From: Verrucomicrobiota bacterium
GTDB taxonomy: Bacteria; Verrucomicrobiota; Verrucomicrobiia; Limisphaerales; Fontisphaeraceae
DNA: 40,833 nucleotides
Assembly: GCA_037139415.1 (NCBI GenBank)
Contig: JBAXGN010000052.1
Location: forward strand, 1 to 40,833
Direction: 5' to 3'
Shown here: in pieces, positions 34,837 to 40,833 of the stretch
Layout: each line of letters starts with the position of its first letter
Position numbering within the stretch: the stretch's first letter is position 1
Made by a program: the position numbers and the translations under genes
The notes under the pieces: generated by a model
Told to the model about the DNA's origin: nothing
Seen by the model: the letters and a program-made list of their open reading frames with translations, nothing else
The model's database searches: none

Positions 34837-34970
34837 GCAGGAATGCCAAGGCCTTTTTCCGATTGACCGGTCGGGCGTTCCGGTGGAATGTCAGCGCCAT
34901 GATAACCAACTGGCCAACGGCAACCATGAACGGGAAGGGCGTTCAAGAAGACTGGTCACCTACAAAATGA
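34833..34970 (+). CDS. 45-residue frame over repeated-leader copy 2
   Basis: Begins MSRNAKAFFRLTGRAFRWNV and ends in GVQEDWSPTK. It overlaps the stop of the gene before it and the start of the gene after it, both by ATGA, so ribosomes could pass through all three. The peptide matches that read from copy 1 (FFxLTGxAFxW, AMI, NW, MN, GVQE). It may be a real small peptide, or simply an open frame in a repeat that helps coupled translation. Confidence 0.4.
   Translation: MSRNAKAFFRLTGRAFRWNVSAMITNWPTATMNGKGVQEDWSPTK
34851..34950 (+). repeat. Repeated leader, copy 2
   Basis: Aligned without gaps to 33801-33900. It starts GCCTTTTTCCGATTGACCGG and ends GGGCGTTCAAGAAG. Like copy 1, it stands just upstream of an MKR-type signal-bearing small protein. 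Confidence 0.8.
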
Positions 34971-35392
34971 AGCGCGCCATTATCGTGGTTTTTATGCTGG
35001 GTCTTTCCGGCCTGTTTCTACTGGGCTGGGGCATGTTTGGAGATCATGCCTCGTTCCAGACCGGGCTTGACCAGTACGAGGGCTTACCTCCCAAAGCCTC
35101 GGACATCACGGTTTACCAGAACAAGAATATCAGCGGTATTTTCGTCGCAGATTTCAAGATCACTGAGCCTGATTTTCGTTCCTTCGCCGCTGAGAAGCAT
35201 TGGCCTGTTCAGCCAATATCTGGTTCAACATTTGTCTTTCAAGCTAGGGCTTTCCATGAAGATCGGGCGAATGACAAGAAAGTAATCACTGATGGACTTG
35301 TTTATTCGCAGAGAGCCGCAAACGGCGGTGGTGTGACTGTAACCTACGATCGCAAGGATAGTCGTGCATACATTGACAGTAGTTCCCGATAA
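34967..35392 (+). CDS. Small membrane-anchored or secreted protein, unknown function
   Basis: 141 residues from the ATG at 34967, which overlaps the TGA of the 45-residue frame. The N-terminus MKRAIIVVFMLGLSGLFLLG is a signal anchor or signal peptide. The rest (ASDITVYQNKNISGIFVADF, ITEPDFRSFAAEKHWP, VTVTYDRKDSRAYID) is a small soluble domain I do not recognise. It is the third of three coupled small genes. The following 168 bp up to the IS110 element hold no gene that I can support. Confidence 0.6.
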   Translation: MKRAIIVVFMLGLSGLFLLGWGMFGDHASFQTGLDQYEGLPPKASDITVYQNKNISGIFVADFKITEPDFRSFAAEKHWPVQPISGSTFVFQARAFHEDRANDKKVITDGLVYSQRAANGGGVTVTYDRKDSRAYIDSSSR

Positions 35393-35527
35393 TACGGCGA
35401 ACAAAGCGGCTGCACCAAATGCCGCGATAGCGCTCTAGTTTCATTCGGCAGACCTCTTGCTCGGCGCACCCATTGCCGCAACCACCTTCGGGGTTGGCCG
35501 GGCACGGGAGACGGGGGACTCAAGGTG

Positions 35528-35555
35528 GAATTGGCCCCATTGCCCCTGCCAATTC
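35528..35555 (+). other. Hairpin at the IS110 insertion site
   Basis: Inverted repeat GAATTGGC (35528-35535) and GCCAATTC (35548-35555) with a 12-nt loop. The left flank recognised by the bridge RNA (ATTCGACCC, 35552-35560) starts inside the 3' arm, so the element inserted at the foot of this hairpin. Confidence 0.7.
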
Positions 35556-35573
35556 GACCCTGTATAGCTGCTC

Positions 35574-35815
35574 CGGACTTATTCACCGGCTGGGCGGGAA
35601 ACGTCCAGAGCATTCCCCAGCCCGGACGGTGAATAAGTCCGTCCGCGAAACCGATTTTATTATGCTAACTTTATTCCGGCTCCGGTACGAACATTCGACC
35701 CTGCGCGCCCGACGCGCTCAGCCCAAAGTCTCGACCGGAGCCGGAACTCGGACACGGATACGCATCCTCAGGTGCCGACGCCCGACGTCTAGCACTATAC
35801 GATCTGCGACCCGTG
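35574..35815 (+). ncRNA. Candidate IS110 bridge RNA
   Basis: Three hairpins in the transposase leader. Hairpin 1: a 15-bp stem (35574-35588 with 35627-35641) and an inner 6-bp stem. Hairpin 2: a 13-bp stem (35674-35686 with 35734-35746), then facing internal-loop strands 35691-35702 and 35718-35730, then a GCGCG stem with a CCCGA loop. Hairpin 3: stem 35753-35757 with 35811-35815, an internal loop, and inner stems with a second CCCGA loop. Hairpin 2 behaves as the target-binding loop: its left strand matches the left flank for 11 nt and its right strand complements the right flank for 8 nt. Hairpin 3 behaves as the donor-binding loop: 8-nt and 6-nt matches to the element ends. Exact RNA ends are unknown. 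Confidence 0.85.
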
Positions 35816-35837
35816 ACCAAACTCAGAAAGGCATCGT

Positions 35838-37115
35838 ATGAACGACCTAAATATAGCTCACCTCTCCCAAGCGGAAAACCCCGAATTCGTGGCTTTCATC
35901 GGCCTCGATTGGGGTGACGAAAAACATGAGCTGGCCTTGGTGGCTGGCCAACAGCCCATGGAGTGCCGCACCCTCAGCAATACTCCGGAAACGCTGCATG
36001 CCTGGTTGGAAGAACTGGGCCAGCGGTTCCAAGGACAGCCGGTGGCGCTGGCCGTGGAAACCAGTCGTGGTCCACTGATCCATGTGTTCTGTGCCTATCC
36101 CTGGCTGACGATCTATCCCATTCACCCGGCTACCAGCGCCAAGTATCGGGCTGCATTCAAGCCCTCGGGTGCCAAAGATGACCGTCCGGATGCGATCATC
36201 CAATTGGAACTGCTGCGCCTCCATCGCGCCAAACTGCGCCCGCTCCAACCCCAGGAGGAAGCCACCCGTCAACTGGCGGGCATGGTGGAGTTACGCCGCG
36301 ACGCGGTCGATCGGCGCACCCAAGTCCTCAACCAACTGACCAGCCTGTTGAAATCGTATTATCCCCAGGCCCTGTGCTTGATCGGACCGGAGTTGTCCAC
36401 CAAACTAGCCCTGGATTTTCTGGACCGTTGGCCCGATCCCTTGGCGCTTAAAATAGCCCGCCCCAGCACGCTGAAAAGTTTCTATTACCAGCATGCGGTG
36501 CGTTCGGAAGCGTTGGTCGATGAACGACTGGCGGTCCATAAAAATCTGCGGCCACTGACGACGGAACTGGCCACCCTGGAGCCGGCGCGGATGCAGTTGG
36601 CGCTGTTGGTGGCCCAACTGCGGGTGTTTCAAAAACATATTGCGGGCATGGAAAAGCAAATTGACGCCCGGTTCAGTCAGCATCCCGAAGCCGAGCTGTT
36701 CCGGCATCTGCCGGGGGCTGGCCCCGCGCTCCGGCCGCGGTTGTTGGTGGCGTTTGGGGAGGACCGCACGCTGTATCCAGATCCCGCGGCGTTGCAAAAA
36801 TATGTGGGGGTCGCGCCCGTCGTGGAAAAGAGCGGTAAACAGTGTTGGATTCACTGGCGCTGGCGGGCCCCCCGTTTTCTGCGCCAAACGTTCATCGAGT
36901 GGGCGGTTCACACCGTGGCGAATTCGGCGTGGGCCAAAGCTTATTATGACCACATGCTGGCCCACGGCAAACGCCGCCAAGTCATCTTGCGTGCGCTCGC
37001 CTTCAAATGGATTCGCATTCTCTGGAAATGCTGGCAGACCCGCACGCCCTATGATGAAGCACGTTACCTGGCGGCTTTAGCTCGACGCAAGAGCCCTTAC
37101 GCGGTAAACAAATAA
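35838..37115 (+). CDS. IS110-family transposase (DEDD recombinase)
   Basis: 425 residues. The N-terminal RuvC-like DEDD domain has Asp24 (FIGLDWGD), a Glu near 74 (AVETSRG) and the Asp pair of SGAKDDRPDA (about 112-120). A helical coiled-coil region follows (about 130-280). The C-terminal transposase_20 domain has the helix-hairpin-helix-like PGAGPALRPRLLVAFG and the APVVEKSGKQ motif with the likely nucleophile Ser332. Full length and with no frameshift, so the element may be active. A purine-rich AGAAAGG lies about 7 bp before the ATG. The enzyme should use the bridge RNA encoded just upstream to pair donor and target DNA. Confidence 0.95.
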   Translation: MNDLNIAHLSQAENPEFVAFIGLDWGDEKHELALVAGQQPMECRTLSNTPETLHAWLEELGQRFQGQPVALAVETSRGPLIHVFCAYPWLTIYPIHPATSAKYRAAFKPSGAKDDRPDAIIQLELLRLHRAKLRPLQPQEEATRQLAGMVELRRDAVDRRTQVLNQLTSLLKSYYPQALCLIGPELSTKLALDFLDRWPDPLALKIARPSTLKSFYYQHAVRSEALVDERLAVHKNLRPLTTELATLEPARMQLALLVAQLRVFQKHIAGMEKQIDARFSQHPEAELFRHLPGAGPALRPRLLVAFGEDRTLYPDPAALQKYVGVAPVVEKSGKQCWIHWRWRAPRFLRQTFIEWAVHTVANSAWAKAYYDHMLAHGKRRQVILRALAFKWIRILWKCWQTRTPYDEARYLAALARRKSPYAVNK

Positions 37116-37174
37116 TGGTGACTTTTATGCAAATTCCCTTGCGCAGCCAGGCTCAGGTGTTGGGCTGGAGTCCG

Positions 37175-37191
37175 GAATCCCTTTGGGATTC
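37175..37191 (+). other. Short hairpin beyond the IS right end
   Basis: GAATCCC-TTT-GGGATTC, a perfect 7-bp stem, 16 bp to the right of the mapped element end, hence in host DNA. It also contains CT-TTGGG, which partly resembles the right target; I judged the site at 37160 the better match. Confidence 0.5.
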
Positions 37192-37304
37192 TTCCGATCC
37201 ACCTGGGCGATTGGCTGATTTCTTTATCCCTGAGGTTGGTTTTTGTTCGGCAAGGATGGCATGACGTGTTCGGCAGCACTTCCAGAACTTCACTCCAATC
37301 TTCT

Positions 37305-37577
37305 TATTTTCGGCCTGATGCCCGGAACTTTCCGGGTGGAACGGGCTCCATTCCGGGTAGAACGGAGTCCATTCCGGGGGAATTAGCCTCCAATTCGGGG
37401 GAATCGGCGTCCATTCCGGGGGAATCGGCGTCCATTCCGGGGGAAATGGCTTCCGATTCGGGGGAATTTAAGCCCATTTCGGGGGAATTGGCCTCCAATT
37501 CGGGTGAAACGGAGTCCAATTCGGGTGAATTGAGGTCCGTTTCGGGTGAAACGGAGTCCGATTCAGTCGGCCTAAAT
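37305..37577 (+). repeat. 21-bp tandem array (array 3)
   Basis: Thirteen units of exactly 21 bp starting at 37305, clearest from 37347 on, with consensus TCCAATTCGGGGGAATYGGCG. On the plus strand they read as heptads S-I-P-G-E-S-A, S-N-S-G-E-T-E and similar, and the frame is open from 37236 to 37673. The pattern (Asn/Ile at 2, Ser/Pro at 3, Gly at 4, Glu at 5) is close to array 2 units such as Q-N-P-G-E-T-G. No Fn3-like gene follows here. 37578-37733 contains only a small imperfect hairpin (AACCCG/CGGGTT). Confidence 0.9.
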
Positions 37578-37733
37578 ATGGCGTGTCCGCAATCCTTTTA
37601 TTCGAACCCGTTGAAAATAAGCGGGTTGGAAACTTTTAACCATTTTAACCAGAATTCCCCGGTGGATTCATAGAGAAAGTCAACATAGATGGCCCTCGAC
37701 TAATCGCCGGGGGTTCGCAATATTGGACGTCCG

Positions 37734-37895
37734 ATGAAGCGAGTGTGTGTGCAATGCGGTTCGAATCCCGGTTTTGCGCCCGTCTATCTGGAGGCGGCGC
37801 GTGAGCTGGGCCGCGTGCTGGGCCGCCAGCGCCTGGCCGGTTATCATCCGCCGCAGGTGGATAAGTGGATGGAGAAAAACAAGGTCACGACATGA
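37734..37895 (+). pseudogene. LOG-family (TIGR00730) gene remnant with a large internal deletion
   Basis: A 53-codon frame. Its first 33 or so residues (MKRVCVQCGSNPGFAPVYLE, then AARELGRVLGRQ) are the unmistakable start of LOG-type nucleoside 5'-monophosphate phosphoribohydrolases. It then jumps to GYHPPQVDKWMEKNKV, like a LOG C-terminus. The middle, with the GGG-x-x-G-x-M-G and PGG-x-GT-x-x-E active-site motifs, is absent, so the product cannot be active. The stop overlaps the next gene's start (ATGA), which shows that the two formed an operon before the deletion. Confidence 0.75.
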
Positions 37896-39151
37896 AACGA
37901 TTACGCAATATTCTCGGCCCCCTGCTCTCGGCGGTGGTGATGGCCAATGCCGCAGCCGCCGAAAAGGAGACTGCCCCTGAAACCAACGCGCTGCCCTTCA
38001 AGGTGAAGAACCCATCCATGACGGAAGGGGAGGCGCAGCCGAAGCATTGGACGGATAAATGGATCGCCTCGGGAAAAATCAGCATCCGCCGCGACGCGCA
38101 GGTGTTCAAGTCCGCCCCCGCCGCGCTGGCGGTGGAAAGCATCGGCGGCGCCGCGCAGGCGCAGGCGATGCAATTCATTGAAGCGCCCGCGGGCACCCGC
38201 TTCCGGCTGACCGCCTGGGCGCGGGCCACGGGCAAAGCCAATGCCCTCGTCGGCATTCAATCGTACACCGCCGATTGGAAAGGCATCGAGTTTAAAGCCG
38301 TGGGCAATGCCATGGCGGGACTCGATTGGCAAAGGGTCTCAGGGGAAATCACGCTGCCAGCCAAAACCGCGCGCTTCGGCATCCTGCTGATGATCCAGGG
38401 CGACGGCAAGGTCTGGCTGGATGATGTCGCGGTCGAGCCCGCCGGAGGCGCAGCCGGTGATGCGGCGGGCGCGGGCACAACGGCGGCCAAGCCCAAAGTG
38501 GTCGCCCCACCCAAACCGGCAAATGCCTGGAGTCCCGGGGAAGGCTTCTACCCGGATTACCCGCAAGCGTGGCGCCAGGTGTTGCAAGGGCAGTTGGACC
38601 GCGCCAAGCAGGGCAACGTCAACCTGTTGTTTATTGGTGATTCCCTCACGCAAGGCTGGGATAAGGCGCTTTGGAAAGAGCGCTTCGAGCCGTTGGGCGC
38701 GGTGAACTTTGGCGTCGGCGGCGATGGCACGCCCCAGGTGCTGTACCGCATCGAGCACGGCATCCTCGACGGCCTTGCCCCCAAAACCGTGGTGCTGATG
38801 ATCGGCATCAACAACACCTGGCCGGGATACTCGGCGGCGGATACGGTGAAAGGCATCACGGCCTGCGTGCAGGCCATCGCACAAAAGCTTCCGCAGACCC
38901 GCATCCTGCTGCTGGGCGTGCTGCCCATCTTTGACCGGCAGGATGGCGTGCGCAACACCATCAAGGCGATCAATGCGGAGATCGCCAAATTGGCGGATGG
39001 CCAGCGCGTGCGGTTCCTGGATTTCGGGGATAAGTTCTTGAACGCGGACGGGAGCCGGATCACCGAGCTTTACCAGCCGGATCGCCTGCACCTCACGCCG
39101 AAAGCGTACCGGATTTGGGCGGATGCCCTGGCGCCGCTGCTGACGCCGTGA
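37892..39151 (+). CDS. Exported SGNH/GDSL hydrolase with N-terminal carbohydrate-binding-like domain
   Basis: 419 residues from the ATG at 37892, which overlaps the LOG remnant stop and starts a signal peptide (MKRLRNILGPLLSAVVMANA). Residues about 40-190 form a CBM4/9-like jelly roll (GKISIRRDAQVFKSAPAALA ... GKVWLDDVAVEP). After an Ala/Pro/Lys linker comes the SGNH domain: block I FIGDSLTQGW with Ser251, block II FGVGGDGT, block III GINNTW and block V DRLHLTPKAY with the catalytic Asp/His. Likely an acetylesterase or lipase acting on plant or algal glycans (inference). Confidence 0.9.
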   Translation: MKRLRNILGPLLSAVVMANAAAAEKETAPETNALPFKVKNPSMTEGEAQPKHWTDKWIASGKISIRRDAQVFKSAPAALAVESIGGAAQAQAMQFIEAPAGTRFRLTAWARATGKANALVGIQSYTADWKGIEFKAVGNAMAGLDWQRVSGEITLPAKTARFGILLMIQGDGKVWLDDVAVEPAGGAAGDAAGAGTTAAKPKVVAPPKPANAWSPGEGFYPDYPQAWRQVLQGQLDRAKQGNVNLLFIGDSLTQGWDKALWKERFEPLGAVNFGVGGDGTPQVLYRIEHGILDGLAPKTVVLMIGINNTWPGYSAADTVKGITACVQAIAQKLPQTRILLLGVLPIFDRQDGVRNTIKAINAEIAKLADGQRVRFLDFGDKFLNADGSRITELYQPDRLHLTPKAYRIWADALAPLLTP

Positions 39152-39235
39152 CCGGCCGGGTCATTCTCGTTGCGAGCGGATTTTAGCTTAGATGGAAAGA
39201 TGGGGCGTTCCTAACGTGCGAAACAAAGGAAGTAG

Positions 39236-39376
39236 CTGGCATGGGATAACCGATTGCATGAGCAATGCGGTAACATCGCTTTTGCGGATGGCAGTGTTCA
39301 GCAATTAACAATCACAAACTTAAACCGCCAACTTCAATTCAGCGGCATCGCCACGAATCGTTTCGTAATTCCGTGA
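39236..39376 (+). pseudogene. 3' remnant of an H-X9-DG prepilin-like gene
   Basis: An open stretch reading L-A-W-D-N-R-L-H-E-Q-C-G-N-I-A-F-A-D-G, then SVQQLTITNLNRQLQFSGIA and TNRFVIP-stop. The motif is exactly His, nine residues, Asp-Gly, the hallmark of the C-terminus of the prepilin-like proteins abundant in Verrucomicrobia and Planctomycetes. The rest of the gene, including the prepilin leader, is missing; a TAG precedes it in frame at 39233. So this is the leftover of a deletion. Confidence 0.7.
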
Positions 39377-39398
39377 GTGCGGGAGCGTAGTTTTCTGT

Positions 39399-39524
39399 CA
39401 TCCCTTCAGGATGCGTCGGGTAATTGGGCGCGTTACCGGTGGTCAGCCCCTGTTTCCCTTACTGACTCACCGGCTACTGTATGGCATCCCTGCTGGGATG
39501 CGCGCTCCAACTCCAACGGAGTTG
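39399..39524. repeat. Cluster of three short palindromes
   Basis: CATCC-CTTCA-GGATG (39399-39413), GCATCCC-TGCT-GGGATGC (39484-39501) and CAACTCC-AAC-GGAGTTG (39508-39524). Such ATCCC/GGGAT and ACTCC/GGAGT hairpins are dispersed repeats in several environmental phyla. They fill most of the gap between the prepilin remnant and rnpB. Confidence 0.7.
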
Positions 39525-39614
39525 CGGTCTTCGGAGTTCGGATTTCCCCTGGCTCCCCTGTTTTTTTCCGGATGTTCGCTTGTTATCGCGGCGCAGTTCG
39601 AGTAGGTTAACGGC

Positions 39615-40016
39615 GGTTTCAGGAGGGCGGAGAATCGCTCCTGGCGCAAGCCGGGGGAGGAAAGTCCGAACTCCATAGGGCGCGATGCCGCGTAACCCGG
39701 CCTGGCTGGGATACACGCGGGCAGTTTGGCGGCGACGCCGGCTGACGGATAGTGCCACAGAGAATATACCGCCGAAATCCGGGTAACCGGGTTGGTAAGG
39801 GTGAAAAGGTGCGGTAAGAGCGCACCGCGTCACGCGCAAGCGGGACGGCATGGAAAACCCCATCGGGTGCAAGGCCAAATAGGGGACCTCGGAGCGGCCC
39901 GTTCCAAGTCTCACTTCGGTGAGACGGGTCCCGGGTACTGGCTGCTTAGACAAATGATTCTCTCCCCCGTGGCAACACGGGGCAGACAAAAATCGGCTTA
40001 TAGCCTTCCTGAAACC
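39615..40016 (+). ncRNA. rnpB: RNase P RNA, bacterial class A
   Basis: The catalytic RNA of RNase P, which cuts the 5' leader from tRNA precursors. The P1 ends pair: GGTTTCAGGAGGGC at 39615 with GCCTTCCTGAAACC ending at 40016 (13 Watson-Crick pairs and one G-U). Conserved core: GAGGAAAGTCCGAACTCC near 39656, ACAGAGAATATACCGCC near 39759, GGTAAGGGTGAAAAGGTG followed by CGGTAAGAGCGCACC near 39795, and GCTTAGACAAATGA near 39945. About 402 nt, complete. Confidence 0.96.
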
Positions 40017-40037
40017 ATTATTTTAAAACCTGATATT

Positions 40038-40661
40038 ATGTTGGATACCGAGCTTATTCCCGCGCGGGAACGCGCCTCAAAACGGCTGATGGTGGTAATG
40101 CACGGCTTGGGTGATAGCATGGATGGCTATCGCTGGTTGCCGGAGGAATTGAATTTCCCCTGGCTGAATTACCTGCTGGTCAACGCGCCCGATCCGTATT
40201 ACGGCGGGTATTCCTGGTTTGATTTCCCCGGTGACGCCACCCCCGGCGTGCAGCGCAGTTACCAGTTGCTGAGCCAACTGCTGGACGTCCAGCGCGCCGC
40301 CGGTTTCCCCACGGAATCCACGTTCCTGTTTGGTTTTTCCCAGGGTTGCCTGATGGTTTGGGAAGCCGGCCTTCGGTATCCGCAGAAATTCGCGGGGCTG
40401 ATTGGCATCAGCGGCGCGGTGTGGAACCACGAGCAGTTGTTGAAAGAACGTTCACCGGTCGCGGATAAACAAAAGTTTTTGATCACGCACGGCAAGTTTG
40501 ATCCAGTTATCCCGTTTAATACCTCACAGAGCCAAGTCCAGCGCCTGAAGCAGGCGGGTATCAACGTGGAATGGCATGAGTTCGCCAAGGAACACACCAT
40601 CGCAGGAGCGGCGGAGCTTTCTGTCATCAGACGTTTTGTGGAAAAACAGGTTATCGGGTAA
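40038..40661 (+). CDS. Phospholipase/carboxylesterase family alpha/beta hydrolase
   Basis: 207 residues from the ATG at 40038. The frame is open further upstream but that part is rnpB. The family is that of YpfH-like and acyl-protein-thioesterase-like carboxylesterases: RLMVVMHGLGDSMDGYRWLP (oxyanion region), the nucleophile elbow GFSQG with Ser101, acid Asp in THGKFDPVIPF (about 155) and His in KEHTIAG (about 187). No signal peptide, so cytosolic. It starts 21 bp after the RNase P RNA, probably on its own or by read-through. The substrate is unknown. Confidence 0.9.
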   Translation: MLDTELIPARERASKRLMVVMHGLGDSMDGYRWLPEELNFPWLNYLLVNAPDPYYGGYSWFDFPGDATPGVQRSYQLLSQLLDVQRAAGFPTESTFLFGFSQGCLMVWEAGLRYPQKFAGLIGISGAVWNHEQLLKERSPVADKQKFLITHGKFDPVIPFNTSQSQVQRLKQAGINVEWHEFAKEHTIAGAAELSVIRRFVEKQVIG

Positions 40662-40765
40662 GGCGCATGAACGCATCGCGTGTCAACCGATGGCGATGGC
40701 ACAAAGCGGAAGCCACCCCTCGATAACACTTCAAACCTGCTCCCAAGCACCACAAAACCTCTTGG

Positions 40766-40833
40766 TTACTTGGCAGAACGGATGCGCAGGAAGCCGGCGG
40801 ACGGGACGGTCAGGGTTGCGTTGGTCGTCCGCA
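40766..40833 (-). CDS. C-terminal end of a gene cut by the window edge
   Basis: 22 codons, read as RTTNATLTVPSAGFLRIRSA then K and a stop (TAA at 40766-40768). The pattern LTVPSAGFLRIRSAK looks like the end of a large secreted repeat or beta-rich protein common in Verrucomicrobia (PSAGFxRxR-type ends). Too short for a firm call. Confidence 0.45.
   Translation of the reverse strand, partial: RTTNATLTVPSAGFLRIRSAK

Larger units (their letters stand above)
35561..37159 (+). mobile_element. IS110-family insertion sequence with mapped ends
   Basis: About 1.6 kb between two TG dinucleotides (35561-35562 and 37158-37159), which I read as the duplicated core. The ends follow from the bridge RNA: its loops contain ATTCGACCCTG (equal to left flank plus core), CAGCCCAA (complement of the right flank TTGGGCTG), CTCAGGTG (equal to the right element end plus core) and CTATAC (complement of core G plus the left element end TATAG). 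It contains a 277-bp non-coding left part, the transposase, and a short right part. The empty site would read ATTCGACCC-TG-TTGGGCTG. No long terminal inverted repeats, as expected for IS110. Confidence 0.88.

Noticed and set aside
35393-35560. Start of the IS110 element further left
   Set aside because: The bridge RNA loop matches place the border at 35560/35561, and nothing further left resembles the right end.
37181-37187. Alternative right end of the IS110 element at CT-TTGGG
   Set aside because: It fits the right target strand for only five bases after CT, and the DNA to its left does not match the donor loop. The junction at 37159/37160 fits both loops with 8 nt each.
39792-40037. An upstream extension of the carboxylesterase gene
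   Set aside because: The stretch is the 3' half of the RNase P RNA. The protein similarity begins at the ATG at 40038.

Overview
The window reads as a piece of a GC-rich chromosome of a soil or freshwater Verrucomicrobiota, probably near the Pedosphaera/Limisphaerales group (inference from gene content, not from a marker tree). The clues are a 51-residue small basic protein of the Verrucomicrobia/Chlamydiae type, exported Tat-signal oxidoreductase and TIM-barrel proteins, a remnant of an H-X9-DG prepilin gene, fibronectin-III-like proteins of the verrucomicrobial kind, a MoxR/DUF58/BatA/large coiled-coil operon, and many exported esterases and glycosidases. A complete RNase P RNA gene lies near the right end.

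Layout. 1-500: a 21-bp tandem array and a damaged fibronectin-III-like gene. 737-1895: two overlapping membrane-protein genes. 1926-7950 (minus strand): an exported sugar isomerase-like protein, a ManA-like cupin, a DUF6941-type protein, the operon pseudouridine synthase / SH3 protein / folD, and the small basic protein. 8140-13561 (plus): aroC, a coiled-coil membrane protein, a sialate O-acetylesterase and a second esterase. 13640-16442: a MacB-type permease, a cupin and a sugar-nucleotide-epimerase-like SDR. 16443-17929: no ordinary gene, but a duplicated 160-bp repeat with palindromes and then a long 21-bp tandem array that runs in phase into a fibronectin-III-like gene (17930-18751). 18914-20728 (minus): DUF5069 protein and hflX. 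20810-30097 (minus): a five-gene operon moxR, DUF58, BatA, vWA/glutamine-amidotransferase-like, 1032-residue coiled-coil membrane protein. 30252-33722 (plus): an agarase-like glycoside hydrolase and a Tat-exported Gfo/Idh/MocA oxidoreductase.

33723-39614 is the accessory part. It holds small unknown genes preceded by a repeated leader of about 100 bp, a possible attC-like hairpin, an IS110-family element, a third 21-bp array, an internally deleted LOG gene coupled to an SGNH hydrolase, and the 3' end of a lost prepilin gene. Then come rnpB, a carboxylesterase and a truncated gene at the edge.

The strongest result of the hunt is the IS110 element. The non-coding leader in front of its transposase folds into three hairpins. 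The internal loops of hairpins two and three match, in four separate short stretches, exactly the two host flanks and the two element ends. This fixes the element at about 35561-37159 with a TG core and identifies the leader as its bridge RNA. The second result is that the three 21-bp arrays, although different in sequence, share one heptad pattern (Ser/Pro at position 3, Glu at position 5, same strand). Two of them sit directly in front of fibronectin-III-like genes, and one is in exact phase with the start codon.
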